Below, piece after piece: positions 24,994-34,692 of a stretch of 64,000 nt of DNA. The DNA lies in contig NZ_JALJWP010000001.1 of assembly GCF_024169245.1 (NCBI RefSeq), positions 124,001 through 188,000 of the forward strand, written 5' to 3'. Position 1 is the first letter of the stretch. Each line of letters starts with the position of its first letter. The notes beneath the pieces were generated by a model, which ran no database searches, was not told where the DNA came from, and was given only the letters and a program-made list of their open reading frames with translations. The stretch comes from Pseudomonas koreensis (GTDB taxonomy: Bacteria; Pseudomonadota; Gammaproteobacteria; Pseudomonadales; Pseudomonadaceae). The position numbers and the translations under genes were made by a program.

Positions 24994-26262
24994 TCAACCG
25001 GCCAGGGCTAGTACCGTGACTTCGATCCGCGCCTCGATCGCGTCGGCCAGTCGCAGCAAGTCATCGCTGAGCTGCGCGTAATCGTGGTTGAACAAAATGA
25101 TGTGGCCGACAAACGCGGTGTTGTCCTGCACCAGGGCACTGACCGGATCACCAACCTTTTTTGCGTACAGCGCCTCGACCAGATCTATACCCAGGGTGTG
25201 CGCGAGAGCGGCAATGTCCGGCACTGAGCGCAGGCGGCCGTCGAGCGGTGCGCGCAGCAGGCGAATCCCGCAGTGACCGCGTGCCACCGGGACATGTCGG
25301 TCAATGTGGCCTGCTACGGCCCAGCGCACCCAGCGTTGCCATGGATCGAAATCCTGGAAGGCGTGCCGGGCGAGATCCCAGATGTGCATGCCGCCGGGGC
25401 GCATGTTGGTTTCCACCGCCGAACTCAAGCCGTCGTCACGCAGGAACACTTCGTTGTGCCACGCGCCGTTATCCGCCGACACCAGCGCCGCCATATGCTG
25501 CCCGGCAGCCATCAGTCGTGCCTGCACCTGGGCATTCAGCGGCGCCGGCACCACTTGCTGGATTTCTGCGCGATAAGCACCTTCGGTGGTGGTTTTTTCA
25601 GTGATCCAGGTGCTGCCGGCAACGTCGTCCCAGCTATATTCACGGGCGTTCTGCACCAGTTCTTCGAGAACGATGCCGCCCTCGCGATAGGGTTTGAGCG
25701 CCTGCCACGCTTCCTCGCACTCGCCCGGATGGTTGATCACCCTGCAGCCACGACTGGCGCCTTCACATGCCGGTTTGATGAACCCTTTACCGCCTAGCTC
25801 GACCACCCGCTGACGCAACTGCGCCAGGCTGTCGATGCGCATCGAGGCCAGTGGGCGATAATCCACCGGGGAGGATTCGGCACGCGCTTCGAGCTGACGG
25901 AAAATCTGCTTGTCCAGTCCCGCCCGAGCCTGTGCCGGGGTGATACCCGGCAGACCGAAATGCGTGGCCAGCGCCGCGCCAAGCAATACTCCACGATCGG
26001 AGAACGGCAGCACCCCGAGCAATTGCCAATGATCGGCGCTCAAACAACCGGCCACCTGCTCAACCGAGTCGAGCACATCCGCTTCGGCGAATGAAGTACT
26101 GCAGACGTGATCGGCCACCCGATGATCGTCCGCCTGCACCTGCTCGACCAGCAGTACCAGGCGCGCGTTGTAGAGGCGATGACAGCACTCGCGCAGCTTT
26201 TGAATATCGTTGACCCGGTTGCCGTTATACCCGACCACCACCATGCAAGACCTCGTACTCAT
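24994..26262 (-). CDS. ATP-grasp ligase, second copy
   Basis: A 422-residue ATP-grasp enzyme, distinct from the one at 12991. It shows a Rossmann-like start (MVVVGYNGNRV), an ATP-binding segment KGFIKPACEGASRG, the lid VLEELVQNAREYSWD, and a metal site in HNEVFLRDD and VETNMRPGG. It resembles BacD-like L-amino acid ligases. It probably couples two amino-acid-type units in the cluster product. The frame runs far upstream of the ATG at 26262, but that part lies antisense to no homology and overlaps the exporter gene, so it is excluded. AGGGG precedes the ATG. Confidence 0.8.
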   Translation of the reverse strand: MSTRSCMVVVGYNGNRVNDIQKLRECCHRLYNARLVLLVEQVQADDHRVADHVCSTSFAEADVLDSVEQVAGCLSADHWQLLGVLPFSDRGVLLGAALATHFGLPGITPAQARAGLDKQIFRQLEARAESSPVDYRPLASMRIDSLAQLRQRVVELGGKGFIKPACEGASRGCRVINHPGECEEAWQALKPYREGGIVLEELVQNAREYSWDDVAGSTWITEKTTTEGAYRAEIQQVVPAPLNAQVQARLMAAGQHMAALVSADNGAWHNEVFLRDDGLSSAVETNMRPGGMHIWDLARHAFQDFDPWQRWVRWAVAGHIDRHVPVARGHCGIRLLRAPLDGRLRSVPDIAALAHTLGIDLVEALYAKKVGDPVSALVQDNTAFVGHIILFNHDYAQLSDDLLRLADAIEARIEVTVLALAG

Positions 26263-26297
26263 AACGACCCCTGACTCCTTGAAGGGAACACTGCGAA

Positions 26298-27398
26298 TCA
26301 ATCGTGCAGCTCGGCGCTGGAGCGGCGCACCAGCCAGTACCAGAGCAGAATCCCGCCGGCACCGAGCAGCGCCAGCAACACGGCGTTGAACGGCGCCGGG
26401 ACCACGCGCATGACCAGTACGGTCAACCCGGCACCGACGCCCAGCGAAACTTCTTTGACGAACATGTTGTTTTGCTTGACCGAGAAGTAGTCGAGGTAAC
26501 TGAACGCGCACTCGGCGATCGACAGCAGCGCCACCCAGATCAACGCACCGAGCAAGGTTTCGACATGGAAGACGCCCGGTGCGGACAGCACGGCGAAACC
26601 TGCGGCAATGATCGCGATCACCACCAGTACCTTGAAGCGGCCGGTGCGTTCGATCAGGTTCATCACTGGCACCTGAGCAAACACCACCACTGCGCTGTTG
26701 AGGATCAGCATCAGCCCGTACCAGGCCGGGAGTTCGCCGGTCTTGAGCAGAATCGCTTGCGGCAGGATCGAGAACACGCCGAACAGCTTGATGCCCATGA
26801 TGATCCCGGCGATCACCCACGGCAGCTTGTTGCGCCAGCCGCTGCCGTCCTGCGTCACCGGGCGGGCCACGCTCGGCTGGCTGCTGAACGTGGCGCCGAG
26901 GGCGATCGGCATACACAGCAGCACAAATGCTGCAGCGCCGAGAAAAAACATCGTCGGCGTGAGCATTGGCGACAACAGGATCAGCCCGGCAACCAGGCTG
27001 CCCATGTTCATTGCCACGCGGTTGTATGCCGCGCCTTCGCGGGTCTGCGCCGCCTCGCTCTTGATCAGGTAACCGGCAATCGCAATGCCGTAGGCGAACA
27101 GTCCCGCGGAAAACATCACCATCCCCTGCTGACTGGTCAGTGCCAGCAACACCAGGCCGAGGCTGGCACACAACAGCGTCACACTGAGCGAACGACGGCC
27201 GAGAATCAGCAACGTCAGTGGCAGCAGCAACAGCAGGGCGCGATAACCCAGTGCGAGAATGCTGTTGGTGGCGGTGTCGAGCCACACGTTGGCCTTGCCC
27301 AGCACCGCGAACAGCGACACGGCGGTGATCATGCGGATCACGAACAACCGCACATTGATGACCGGTTTCGCCACGGCGACCGTTGTTTCAATACTCAT
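26298..27398 (-). CDS. MFS transporter, second exporter
   Basis: About twelve hydrophobic segments in 366 residues. NLIERTGRFKVLVVIAIIAAG is the loop signature of a 12-TM major facilitator. It is first in unit C, directly upstream of the second ATP-grasp gene, mirroring unit A where an exporter also leads an ATP-grasp gene. The probable role is export of the product. The ATG at 27398 has AGGAG nine bases before it. It is divergent from the second MocR gene. Confidence 0.8.
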   Translation of the reverse strand: MSIETTVAVAKPVINVRLFVIRMITAVSLFAVLGKANVWLDTATNSILALGYRALLLLLPLTLLILGRRSLSVTLLCASLGLVLLALTSQQGMVMFSAGLFAYGIAIAGYLIKSEAAQTREGAAYNRVAMNMGSLVAGLILLSPMLTPTMFFLGAAAFVLLCMPIALGATFSSQPSVARPVTQDGSGWRNKLPWVIAGIIMGIKLFGVFSILPQAILLKTGELPAWYGLMLILNSAVVVFAQVPVMNLIERTGRFKVLVVIAIIAAGFAVLSAPGVFHVETLLGALIWVALLSIAECAFSYLDYFSVKQNNMFVKEVSLGVGAGLTVLVMRVVPAPFNAVLLALLGAGGILLWYWLVRRSSAELHD

Positions 27399-27520
27399 CC
27401 CAAAGCTCCTGACCGCCAACCAGCAAAATCTGTAAGGCGATGGTAGGGACACGCCCGTGTTCCAGTCAGAGCAAGTTCGTATAGAATCCAGCGAAGTTTA
27501 CTGTCGGAGAGACCAGTAAA
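27399..27520. promoter_or_regulatory. Divergent regulatory region between exporter 2 and MocR 2
   Basis: Two palindromic elements stand out: ACACG-CC-CGTGT at 27449-27460, and TTTACTG-N10-CAGTAAA at 27497-27520, whose right arm abuts the regulator's ATG. A TATAGAAT element at 27480-27487 may be the -10 of the regulator gene. The layout suggests autoregulation and control of the divergent exporter operon. Confidence 0.5.
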
Positions 27521-28933
27521 ATGCAGGTTCAACGCGCCGTGATCGCCGCAGTCCAGTTCCAGCCCGGCGTGCCGCTGGTGCAGCAGATCGTCGATCAACT
27601 GTCCCAGGCCATCAGCACCGGAGGCCTGCCCCACGGCGCCAGGCTGCCACCGATCCGCGAATTGTCGGAGTTGATGAACGTCGGCAAATCGACCGTGGTC
27701 GATGCTCTCGACCGCTTGCGGGCCAAGGGCCAGGTCGTGTCACGTCAAGGCTCGGGGCATTACGTGCACCGCGCAGCCATCTCGCCCGCCCCCGGTCCGC
27801 GCCCCGATCTGCAACCCCAGGACACCCTCAGCGTGGTGCGGCGCGCATTGTTGCTGGACAACGGCGCACTGCGTCCCGGTTGCGGCTTTTTGCCCTCTTC
27901 ATGGCTGCCCGCCGAAGAGTTGCTCAAAGCCGTGCGCGGTACATTGCGCGCGACCACTTTGCGCATGGGCGAGTACGGCGTCGCCGGGGGCTACCTGCCC
28001 TTGCGTCAGGCCTTGCAGGTGAAACTGGCGACATTCGGCATCGAAGCGCCGCTGGAACAGATCATCACCACCGCCAACACCATGCAGGCCATCGACCTGT
28101 TGATGCGACTGCTGATCAAACCCGGCGACACTGTGCTGCTCGATGATCCCTGCTATTTCAACCTGCATGCCAACCTCGCACTGCATGGCGCCAAGGTAAT
28201 TACCATCGCGCGTGACAGCAGCGGCATGGACCTGCAAGCGCTGGAGCAACTGCTGATCGCCCATCGACCGGTGCTGTATATGACCAACAGCACCCTGCAC
28301 AACCCGACCGGCCATTCCTTCTCACCGGCCCAGGTTTACCGCTTGCTGGAGTTGAGCCACCAATACGGCTTCCATATCGTCGAGGACGATCTGTATTGCG
28401 ATATCCAGCAACGCCGTACTCCGCGTCTGGCAGCGAGCGGCCTGGACAACGTCAGTTACGTTTCGGGCTTCTCGAAAACCCTGACCGCCAACAGCCGGGT
28501 CAGCTATGCAGTGCTTTCGGCGCCCCTGGCAGCACGAATGATCGCGCTGAAAATGGCCTGCGGCGGCGTCACCTCGGAACTGGCCGAGCAAATCACCTGC
28601 ACCCTGCTCAGTGATGGCAGCTACGCTAAACACGCGCGACGCACGGTCGACCGCTTGTACGAATCCAACAGCCGCGTCGCCGCCTGGCTGGTTGAAGCAG
28701 GCTGCTCGGTGTCGTCGCTACCCGGCGAAGGGCTGTTCATCTGGACGCGCCTGCCTGCGGGCAAGAACGCCGAAATCCTGGCCCGCCAAGGACTGGAAAA
28801 CAATCTGGTGTTGGCCCCGGGCACATTGCTGAGCAAAGCTGCGGACGCCGGCAACTATCTGCGGTTCAACGTCGCGCACAGTGATCATGTGCATGTGCGG
28901 GAGCGATTTTTCCGTTTGCTGGATACGAAATGA
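27521..28933 (+). CDS. MocR-type regulator, second copy
   Basis: The 470-residue protein has a GntR winged HTH at about 15-85 (VQQIVDQLSQAISTGGLPHGARLPPIR, then LRAKGQVVSRQGSGHYV) and an aminotransferase-fold domain with VSGFSKTLTANSR carrying the PLP lysine (K319). It is only distantly similar to the MocR at 16723. Being divergent from the exporter gene at 27398, it probably controls unit C and perhaps units A and B. A terminator shared with the cyo cluster follows. Confidence 0.9.
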   Translation: MQVQRAVIAAVQFQPGVPLVQQIVDQLSQAISTGGLPHGARLPPIRELSELMNVGKSTVVDALDRLRAKGQVVSRQGSGHYVHRAAISPAPGPRPDLQPQDTLSVVRRALLLDNGALRPGCGFLPSSWLPAEELLKAVRGTLRATTLRMGEYGVAGGYLPLRQALQVKLATFGIEAPLEQIITTANTMQAIDLLMRLLIKPGDTVLLDDPCYFNLHANLALHGAKVITIARDSSGMDLQALEQLLIAHRPVLYMTNSTLHNPTGHSFSPAQVYRLLELSHQYGFHIVEDDLYCDIQQRRTPRLAASGLDNVSYVSGFSKTLTANSRVSYAVLSAPLAARMIALKMACGGVTSELAEQITCTLLSDGSYAKHARRTVDRLYESNSRVAAWLVEAGCSVSSLPGEGLFIWTRLPAGKNAEILARQGLENNLVLAPGTLLSKAADAGNYLRFNVAHSDHVHVRERFFRLLDTK

Positions 28934-28976
28934 CCCTCGGTATGCAACTCACCACGTTGCCCGTCGAATATCAGCC

Positions 28977-29014
28977 AAAAAAAAACCCGCACATCTCGCG
29001 ATGGCGGGTTTTTT
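28977..29014. terminator. Bidirectional terminator between MocR 2 and cyoE
   Basis: An AAAAACCCGC/GCGGGTTTTT stem with a 13-base loop serves the plus-strand regulator and the minus-strand cyo operon. It marks the right end of the accessory block. Confidence 0.9.
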
Positions 29015-29029
29015 CTGAAGCCAGCAAAC

Positions 29030-29917
29030 TTACGGCGCGTACGTCAGCAGCAGCTCTGTCGGCACCTTGAAGTCCAGGGACATCATGACGCTCAACGCCG
29101 TGATGGTGAAGATCGAGAACACGAACAGCTTGCGTGCCCAGACGGTGTCATCGACTGCCTTGTAGCCGGTCCAGGCCATGTACAGCCAGTACATGCCCAT
29201 GGCGGCGGCGACGGCGAGGTAGCTCATGCCGGCGTAGCCGCTGAAGGTCAGCATCAAGGTCGCCACGAGGAACGCCAGGATGTAGAGCAGGATGTGCTTC
29301 TTCGCCACTTGAATGCCGCGTTTCACTGGGAGCACCGGAATCGATGCGGCCAGGTAATCATTGAAACGGAAAATCGCGATGGCGTAGGAATGCGGCATCT
29401 GCCACAGGCTGAACATCACCAGCAAGGTCAGTGCGGCCATGTCGAAGCTGTTGGTCACGGCAACGTAACCGATCACTGGCGGCATGGCGCCCGACAGGCT
29501 GCCCACCAGCGTGCCGTGGACCGACTTGCGCTTGAGGTACAGGCTGTAGAAGCCGACGTAGATGATGAAGCCGATTACCGCGAACAGGGCCGCCAACGGG
29601 TTGGCCACCTTGTACAACAAGGCAACGCCGAGAACACCCAGAATGGTCGCGTAAACCAGGGCCAGTTTCAGGGAGATGAGGCCCTGGACCAGCACACGGT
29701 TCTTGGTGCGTTCCATCTTCAGGTCGATGTCGCGGTCGATGCAGTTGTTGAACACGCAACCGGAGGCCACGACCAGGGAAGTACCGATCATGGCGGCCAG
29801 AAACACCGCCAGATCGACATGCCCTTTCGAGGCCAGGAAGAACCCGCCTGCCACAGAAAGCACGTTACCGAAAATGATCCCCGGTTTGGTGATTTGGATA
29901 AAGTGCTTGAGCGACAT
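29030..29917 (-). CDS. cyoE: Protohaem IX farnesyltransferase (haem O synthase)
   Basis: A 295-residue UbiA-family prenyltransferase with about nine membrane segments. The first Asp-rich motif is [41 protein letters not shown] is the typical haem-O-synthase central region. It farnesylates haem B to haem O for the bo3 oxidase in the inner membrane. It is last in the cyoABCDE operon, ten bases after cyoD. Length and position are standard for Pseudomonas. Confidence 0.95.
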   Translation of the reverse strand: MSLKHFIQITKPGIIFGNVLSVAGGFFLASKGHVDLAVFLAAMIGTSLVVASGCVFNNCIDRDIDLKMERTKNRVLVQGLISLKLALVYATILGVLGVALLYKVANPLAALFAVIGFIIYVGFYSLYLKRKSVHGTLVGSLSGAMPPVIGYVAVTNSFDMAALTLLVMFSLWQMPHSYAIAIFRFNDYLAASIPVLPVKRGIQVAKKHILLYILAFLVATLMLTFSGYAGMSYLAVAAAMGMYWLYMAWTGYKAVDDTVWARKLFVFSIFTITALSVMMSLDFKVPTELLLTYAP

Positions 29918-29927
29918 CGGGTCTACC

Positions 29928-30263
29928 TCACTTCGCCATCATGTACGTGTGGATGCTGAACATGATCCACAGCGACAGGCCAACCAGCAGCACGATCACA
30001 ATCGCCGTGAAGACGAACGCGATCACGTTGTTACGCTGTGCAATGGAACGGTCCAGGTGCAGGAAGTAATACAGGTGAACGATCACCTGGATCACTGCGA
30101 ACAGCAGCACGATTGCCAGCGTCGTCGACTTCGGCAGGGTCGGGTACATCACCAGACCGAACGGAATGACGGTCAGGATTACCGACAGGATGAAGCCGAT
30201 GGCGTACGACTTGACGCTGCCGTGGCCAGCATCGTGGCTGTCATGGGAGTGTGCATTAGCCAT
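29928..30263 (-). CDS. cyoD: Cytochrome bo3 quinol oxidase subunit IV
   Basis: A 111-residue protein with a His-rich N-terminus and three membrane helices (about 20-40, 48-68 and 80-102). It matches CyoD, which helps assemble the copper site and stabilises subunit I. Its ATG overlaps the cyoC stop by one base. Confidence 0.95.
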   Translation of the reverse strand: MANAHSHDSHDAGHGSVKSYAIGFILSVILTVIPFGLVMYPTLPKSTTLAIVLLFAVIQVIVHLYYFLHLDRSIAQRNNVIAFVFTAIVIVLLVGLSLWIMFSIHTYMMAK

Positions 30264-30886
30264 TACAGAGTCCCCATCAGGTAAACAACGGTGAAGACGC
30301 AGATCCAGACCACGTCCAGGAAGTGCCAGAACAGGCTCAGGCAGCTCAGACGGGTCTTGTTGGTCGACGTCAGGCCATGCTTGTTGACCTGATACATCAT
30401 GATGCCCATCCAGATCAGACCGGCCGAAACGTGCAGACCGTGGGTACCGACCAGGGTGAAGAACGCCGACAGGAAGCCCGAACGGCTAGGACCGAAGCCC
30501 TCGGAGATCAGCAGGTGGAACTCGTTGATCTCCATGGCAATGAAGCCCGCGCCGAGCAGGAAGGTCATGAACAACCAGCCCAGGACCGCCTGCTTCTTGC
30601 CCTTGTACAACGCCAGCATGGCGAAGCCGTAGGTGATCGAACTGAACAACAGCAGAGCGGTTTCGCCCAGCACGTAAGGCAGTTCGAAGATGTCGTGGCC
30701 CGACGGGCCACCGGCAACGTTGTTTACCAGTACTGCGTACACCGCGAAGATCGACGCAAACAGAATGCAGTCGGTCATCAGGTAGAGCCAGAAACCGTAT
30801 ACGGTCATCTCGCCCGAGTCGTGGTGATGGTCATCGTGCCCATGGTCACCATGGGCGTGTCCAACATTGGTCACTAAGTTCGACAT
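30263..30886 (-). CDS. cyoC: Cytochrome bo3 quinol oxidase subunit III
   Basis: A 207-residue haem-copper oxidase subunit III with five membrane helices. Recognisable segments are [21 protein letters not shown] and [19 protein letters not shown]. The His-rich N-terminal tail ([13 protein letters not shown]) is also usual in Pseudomonas CyoC. It sits in the inner membrane next to subunit I and contributes to stability and proton uptake. The stop of cyoB lies three bases upstream of its ATG, indicating translational coupling. Confidence 0.95.
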   Translation of the reverse strand: MSNLVTNVGHAHGDHGHDDHHHDSGEMTVYGFWLYLMTDCILFASIFAVYAVLVNNVAGGPSGHDIFELPYVLGETALLLFSSITYGFAMLALYKGKKQAVLGWLFMTFLLGAGFIAMEINEFHLLISEGFGPSRSGFLSAFFTLVGTHGLHVSAGLIWMGIMMYQVNKHGLTSTNKTRLSCLSLFWHFLDVVWICVFTVVYLMGTL

Positions 30887-30889
30887 GGT

Positions 30890-32920
30890 TTAAGCCTGTT
30901 CCAACGAGGTTTCAACACGGGTGGCACCGGCCGGGATTTTCCCTGCCGCGACCAGACGCTTGTGCTGCTCGGCTTCGATACGCTCGATCGTTTCAACCGG
31001 AACCATATAGCCCTGGTCGTCACGTGCAGCGTGGATCACGAAGTAAACGACGGTGCCCACCAGGCTCGCGATCGCCAGCCACCAGATGTGCCAGATCATC
31101 GCGAAACCGAAGACGGTCAACAGCGCGCCCATCACCACGCCAGTGGCGGTGTTGTTCGGCATGTGGATCGGCTCGTACTTGGCCGGACGCTGGTACGCAG
31201 TACCGTTTTCCTTGGCTTCGGTGAACGGGTCGATGCAGTCAGCCTTTGGCAGCACAGCGAAGTTGTAGAACGGTGGTGGCGACGAGGTCGACCATTCCAG
31301 GGTGTGCGCATTCCACGGGTCACCGTGATCGCAAACGTTCTCTGGCTTGTTGCGGTCACGCACACTGACGTAAAGCTGGATCAGTTGGCAGGCGATACCG
31401 GCAGCAATCATCACCGCACCGAACATGGCAACGTACAGGTACGGTACCCACTCAGGGTTGGTGGTGGCGTTCAGACGACGGGTCATGCCCATGAAGCCCA
31501 GTGCATAGAGCGGCATGAACGCGACGAAGAAGCCCGAGATCCAGAACCAGAACGCTGCTTTACCCCAGCCTTCGTGCAGCTTGAAGCCGAACGCTTTCGG
31601 GAAGTAGAACGCGAAGCCAGCGATGTAACCGAATACCGCACCGCCGATGATCACGTTGTGGAAGTGCGCGATCACGAACAGGCTGTTGTGCAGCACGAAG
31701 TCAGCACCCGGAATGGCCAGCAGTACGCCGGTCATGCCGCCGATGGCGAAGGTCACCATGAAGCCCAGGGTCCACATTACCTGGCTGGTGAAGCGCAGAC
31801 GGCCCTGGTAGATGGTGAACAGCCAGTTGAACAGCTTCACACCCGTCGGGATGGAAATCAGCATCGTCGCCAGACCGAAGAAGGCGTTGACGCTCGCACC
31901 CGAACCCATGGTGAAGAAGTGGTGCAGCCAGACCATGAAGCCCAGTACCGAGATCGCGCCCGAGGCGTAGATCATCGAGTGGTGGCCGAACAGTTTCTTG
32001 CCGGTGAACGCCGAGATCACTTCCGAGAAGATGCCGAAGGCCGGCAGGATCAGGATGTAAACCTCAGGGTGGCCCCACGCCCAGAACAGGTTGACGTACA
32101 TCATCGGATTGCCACCAAGTTCATTGGTGAAAATGTGGAAATCCATGTAACGGTCAAGGGTCAGCAGTGCCAGGGTCGCGGTCAGGATCGGGAACGAAGC
32201 CACGATCAGAACGTTTGCCCAGGTGCAGGTCCAGGTGAAGATCGGCATGTCCATCAGTTTCATGCCAGGGGTACGCATTTTCAGTACGGTCGCGAGGAAG
32301 TTGACCCCGGTTAACGTCGTACCCAATCCGGATAGCTGTAGCGCCCAGATGTAGTAATCCATACCCACGCCAGGACTGTATTGCAGACCCGACAGCGGCG
32401 GATATGCAACCCAACCGGTCTTGGCGAATTCACCGATACCCAGCGACAGGTTGATCAGCACAACGCCGGACACCAGCAGCCAGAAGCTCAGGGAGTTCAG
32501 GAACGGGAACGCAACGTCACGCGCGCCGATCTGCAGCGGCACTGCAAGGTTCATCAGGCCGGTGAAGAATGGCATCGCCATGAAGATGATCATGATCACA
32601 CCGTGAGCGGTGAAGATCTGGTCATAGTGTTCAGGTGGCAGGTAGCCAGGCGAACCCTCGGTGGCCATGGCCAGCTGGGTACGCATCATGATCGCGTCGG
32701 CAAAGCCGCGCAGCAGCATGACCATGGCGACGATGATGTACATCACGCCGATTTTCTTGTGGTCGACCGAAGTCAGCCACTCGGTCCACAGGTACGTCCA
32801 CTTCTTGAAGTAAGTGATCGCAGCGAACAGTGCCAGACCACCGAGGGCGATCATGGCGATGGTCACCATCACGATCGGCTCGTGGAATGGGACTGCTTCC
32901 CAACTTAATTTACCAAACAT
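30890..32920 (-). CDS. cyoB: Cytochrome bo3 quinol oxidase subunit I
   Basis: A 676-residue catalytic subunit with about fifteen helices. It binds low-spin haem B, high-spin haem O and CuB. The ligand motifs [26 protein letters not shown] (His-Tyr), and [11 protein letters not shown] are intact. It oxidises ubiquinol and reduces O2 to water while pumping protons. It lies between cyoA and cyoC with three-base gaps. Length and sequence match the Pseudomonas enzyme closely. Confidence 0.97.
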   Translation of the reverse strand: MFGKLSWEAVPFHEPIVMVTIAMIALGGLALFAAITYFKKWTYLWTEWLTSVDHKKIGVMYIIVAMVMLLRGFADAIMMRTQLAMATEGSPGYLPPEHYDQIFTAHGVIMIIFMAMPFFTGLMNLAVPLQIGARDVAFPFLNSLSFWLLVSGVVLINLSLGIGEFAKTGWVAYPPLSGLQYSPGVGMDYYIWALQLSGLGTTLTGVNFLATVLKMRTPGMKLMDMPIFTWTCTWANVLIVASFPILTATLALLTLDRYMDFHIFTNELGGNPMMYVNLFWAWGHPEVYILILPAFGIFSEVISAFTGKKLFGHHSMIYASGAISVLGFMVWLHHFFTMGSGASVNAFFGLATMLISIPTGVKLFNWLFTIYQGRLRFTSQVMWTLGFMVTFAIGGMTGVLLAIPGADFVLHNSLFVIAHFHNVIIGGAVFGYIAGFAFYFPKAFGFKLHEGWGKAAFWFWISGFFVAFMPLYALGFMGMTRRLNATTNPEWVPYLYVAMFGAVMIAAGIACQLIQLYVSVRDRNKPENVCDHGDPWNAHTLEWSTSSPPPFYNFAVLPKADCIDPFTEAKENGTAYQRPAKYEPIHMPNNTATGVVMGALLTVFGFAMIWHIWWLAIASLVGTVVYFVIHAARDDQGYMVPVETIERIEAEQHKRLVAAGKIPAGATRVETSLEQA

Positions 32921-32923
32921 CGT

Positions 32924-33865
32924 TTACTCCTCTGCCCCGGCAGCTGAATGCGAACCCGCGTCAATATCCGTGGCCGCCACTTCTTTCTCTTTCTTCTCGT
33001 GCTTCAGCGGCTTGCCCGGCTTCATACCTTCGTACTTGTCGACGATGATCTGGAACTGGTTCGGCGTGACCGACGAGTAGAGCTCGACTGGGTTGTTCTG
33101 GCTCGGTTTGGCCAGGGCTGCGTATTCAGCCTGATCAAGCTGTTTAGGCGACTTCTTGACTTCACTGACCCAGGCGTCGAAATCTTCCTGAGTGGTGGAG
33201 ATAGCCTTGAATTTCATACCGGTGAAACCGGCGCCGCTGTAGTTGGCGGAGATACCGTCCATTTCAGCGTTGCGGTCGGCGATCAGGTGCAGCTTGGTCT
33301 GCATGCCCGCCATCGCGTAGATCTGGCCGCCCAGGCCCGGGATGAAGAACGAGTTCATCACGGCGTCGGAGGTGATCTTGAAGTTGATTGGCGTGTGCGC
33401 CGGGAACACGATCTTGTTGACCGTGGCAATGCCTTGTTCCGGGTAGATGAACAGCCACTTCCAGTCCAGCGCGACGACTTCGATGGTCACCGGCTTGACG
33501 TCAGACTCGATCGGACGATACGGGTCCAGCTCGTGAGTCGAGATGTAAGTGATGTAACCCAGGGCGATGATGATCAGCACCGGGATGGTCCATACGGCCA
33601 CTTCGATCTTGGTCGAGTGCGACCACTTCGGCGTGTAGACGGCGTTCTTGTTCGAAGCGCGGTACTTCCAGGCAAACAGGAAGGTCATGACGATGACCGG
33701 CACGACGACCAACAGCATCAGCAGCGTGGCGGTGATGATCAGGTTGCGCTGTTCCAGGCCGACCTGGCCCGTTGGATTGAGCAAGGTCATGTTGCAGCCT
33801 CCCAGCAACAACGTGCCGAGCAGCGGCACTAGGCCTAGTAATCTGGGGTACCTGTTTTTACTCAT
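32924..33865 (-). CDS. cyoA: Cytochrome bo3 quinol oxidase subunit II
   Basis: A 313-residue lipoprotein precursor: LGTLLLGGC at about 16-24 is a lipobox, followed by two membrane helices and a periplasmic cupredoxin domain. The CuA-binding Cys pair and Met of cytochrome c oxidases are absent, as expected of a quinol oxidase. It is first in the operon. The ATG at 33865 has GAGGT upstream; a longer in-frame start at 33919 would spoil the lipoprotein signal and is rejected. The charged C-terminal tail (KHEKKEKE) is typical. Confidence 0.95.
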   Translation of the reverse strand: MSKNRYPRLLGLVPLLGTLLLGGCNMTLLNPTGQVGLEQRNLIITATLLMLLVVVPVIVMTFLFAWKYRASNKNAVYTPKWSHSTKIEVAVWTIPVLIIIALGYITYISTHELDPYRPIESDVKPVTIEVVALDWKWLFIYPEQGIATVNKIVFPAHTPINFKITSDAVMNSFFIPGLGGQIYAMAGMQTKLHLIADRNAEMDGISANYSGAGFTGMKFKAISTTQEDFDAWVSEVKKSPKQLDQAEYAALAKPSQNNPVELYSSVTPNQFQIIVDKYEGMKPGKPLKHEKKEKEVAATDIDAGSHSAAGAEE

Positions 33866-34692
33866 CTCACGACCTCTAAAGCAGCTTGCGCAATGCAGTT
33901 GGGTTTTGATCGCCAACACTTCACCCTGCCAAGGGTTGGCATTTTCTTTGGATTGAATAAGGGCCGCCCGTCGCGCGTCTCACGCTCGACAAAACCTTGG
34001 GACAGCGTTCAGTTCTTATTCGAATTCGTGGTCAAAGGCCTTGTTACAGACCAATTCCATTTGGTGCGGAAAATTGGAAAGGCACCGACACCTGGGTGTC
34101 TTGAAAGCTTCGCGGCTCGCTCGACACCCGACCTCCTGATCAGTTCCTTGATAAAGGCTGAACAGCGCCGGGAATTCAGTGCGGGCGATTGTAGATAGGT
34201 AGCGCCCTATACACCATGTCTTATCCCGAAATAATTTTTATCACTCAGAGCAACAATCCATCGCCATTTTTGCAAAAGTTGCGGGTGTTGTTGAAATCAC
34301 TTCTCAACAAACCCGGCGAAATGTGCAGATCAAACCGCCTCAAATCAGACAGCTCTGCGAGCCGCCTGCGAGCGCCGGACTGGCGCAAAGCCCGATATTC
34401 CAAGGCCTTCGCCCACATGCCGGCGCCTGTTAAAACTGCCTGATCCGGCACCTTCGGCCCGAAGCCCGAAAACGCCGAAACTGGCCAATGTTTTTATGTA
34501 ACAGGCGGCCAATCCGCCGTATCCCGAGCCCCTGCGACAGCCCGTGTGTGACAACATGTCGCACACTTGCCGCATGCTTCATTGCCGTTCGTCACGGTGT
34601 TTTCACAAACGCTCTGAAATGCAAAACGCCTCGATTCTCAGCAGCGAAAATCGGGGCGTTTTGTTTATCGGCACTCGTGCGGAAAAGTTGAC
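33866..34692. other. 827-base gene-poor region upstream of cyoA
   Basis: No open frame here has coding character. Visible items are a nested inverted repeat at 33912-33940 (GCCAAC...GTTGGC enclosing CCCT-GCCA-AGGG), which could be a leader hairpin or operator of cyo, and the terminator at 34622. The cyo promoter must lie here but I could not locate it reliably. A TTGAT at 33906-33910 resembles one half of an ANR/FNR site, but the second half is not matched. Confidence 0.4.
34622..34665. terminator. Terminator downstream of dsbB
   Basis: A CAAAACGCC/GGCGTTTTG outer stem encloses a second CGATT/AATCG pairing. T-rich tracts occur on both strands. It most likely ends dsbB on the minus strand and may also stop plus-strand read-through. 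Confidence 0.75.

Noticed and set aside
24994..27285. A 763-codon minus-strand frame through the second ATP-grasp gene and most of the exporter gene.
   Set aside because: Its N-terminal 340 codons are Arg/Ala-rich out-of-frame translation of the exporter. The real gene starts at 26262, with a ribosome-binding site and an ATP-grasp N-terminus.
34345..34575. Short frames on both strands in the cyoA-dsbB gap as possible genes.
   Set aside because: They have no ribosome-binding sites or family resemblance, and frames on both strands overlap in the same bases, as expected of non-coding high-GC DNA.
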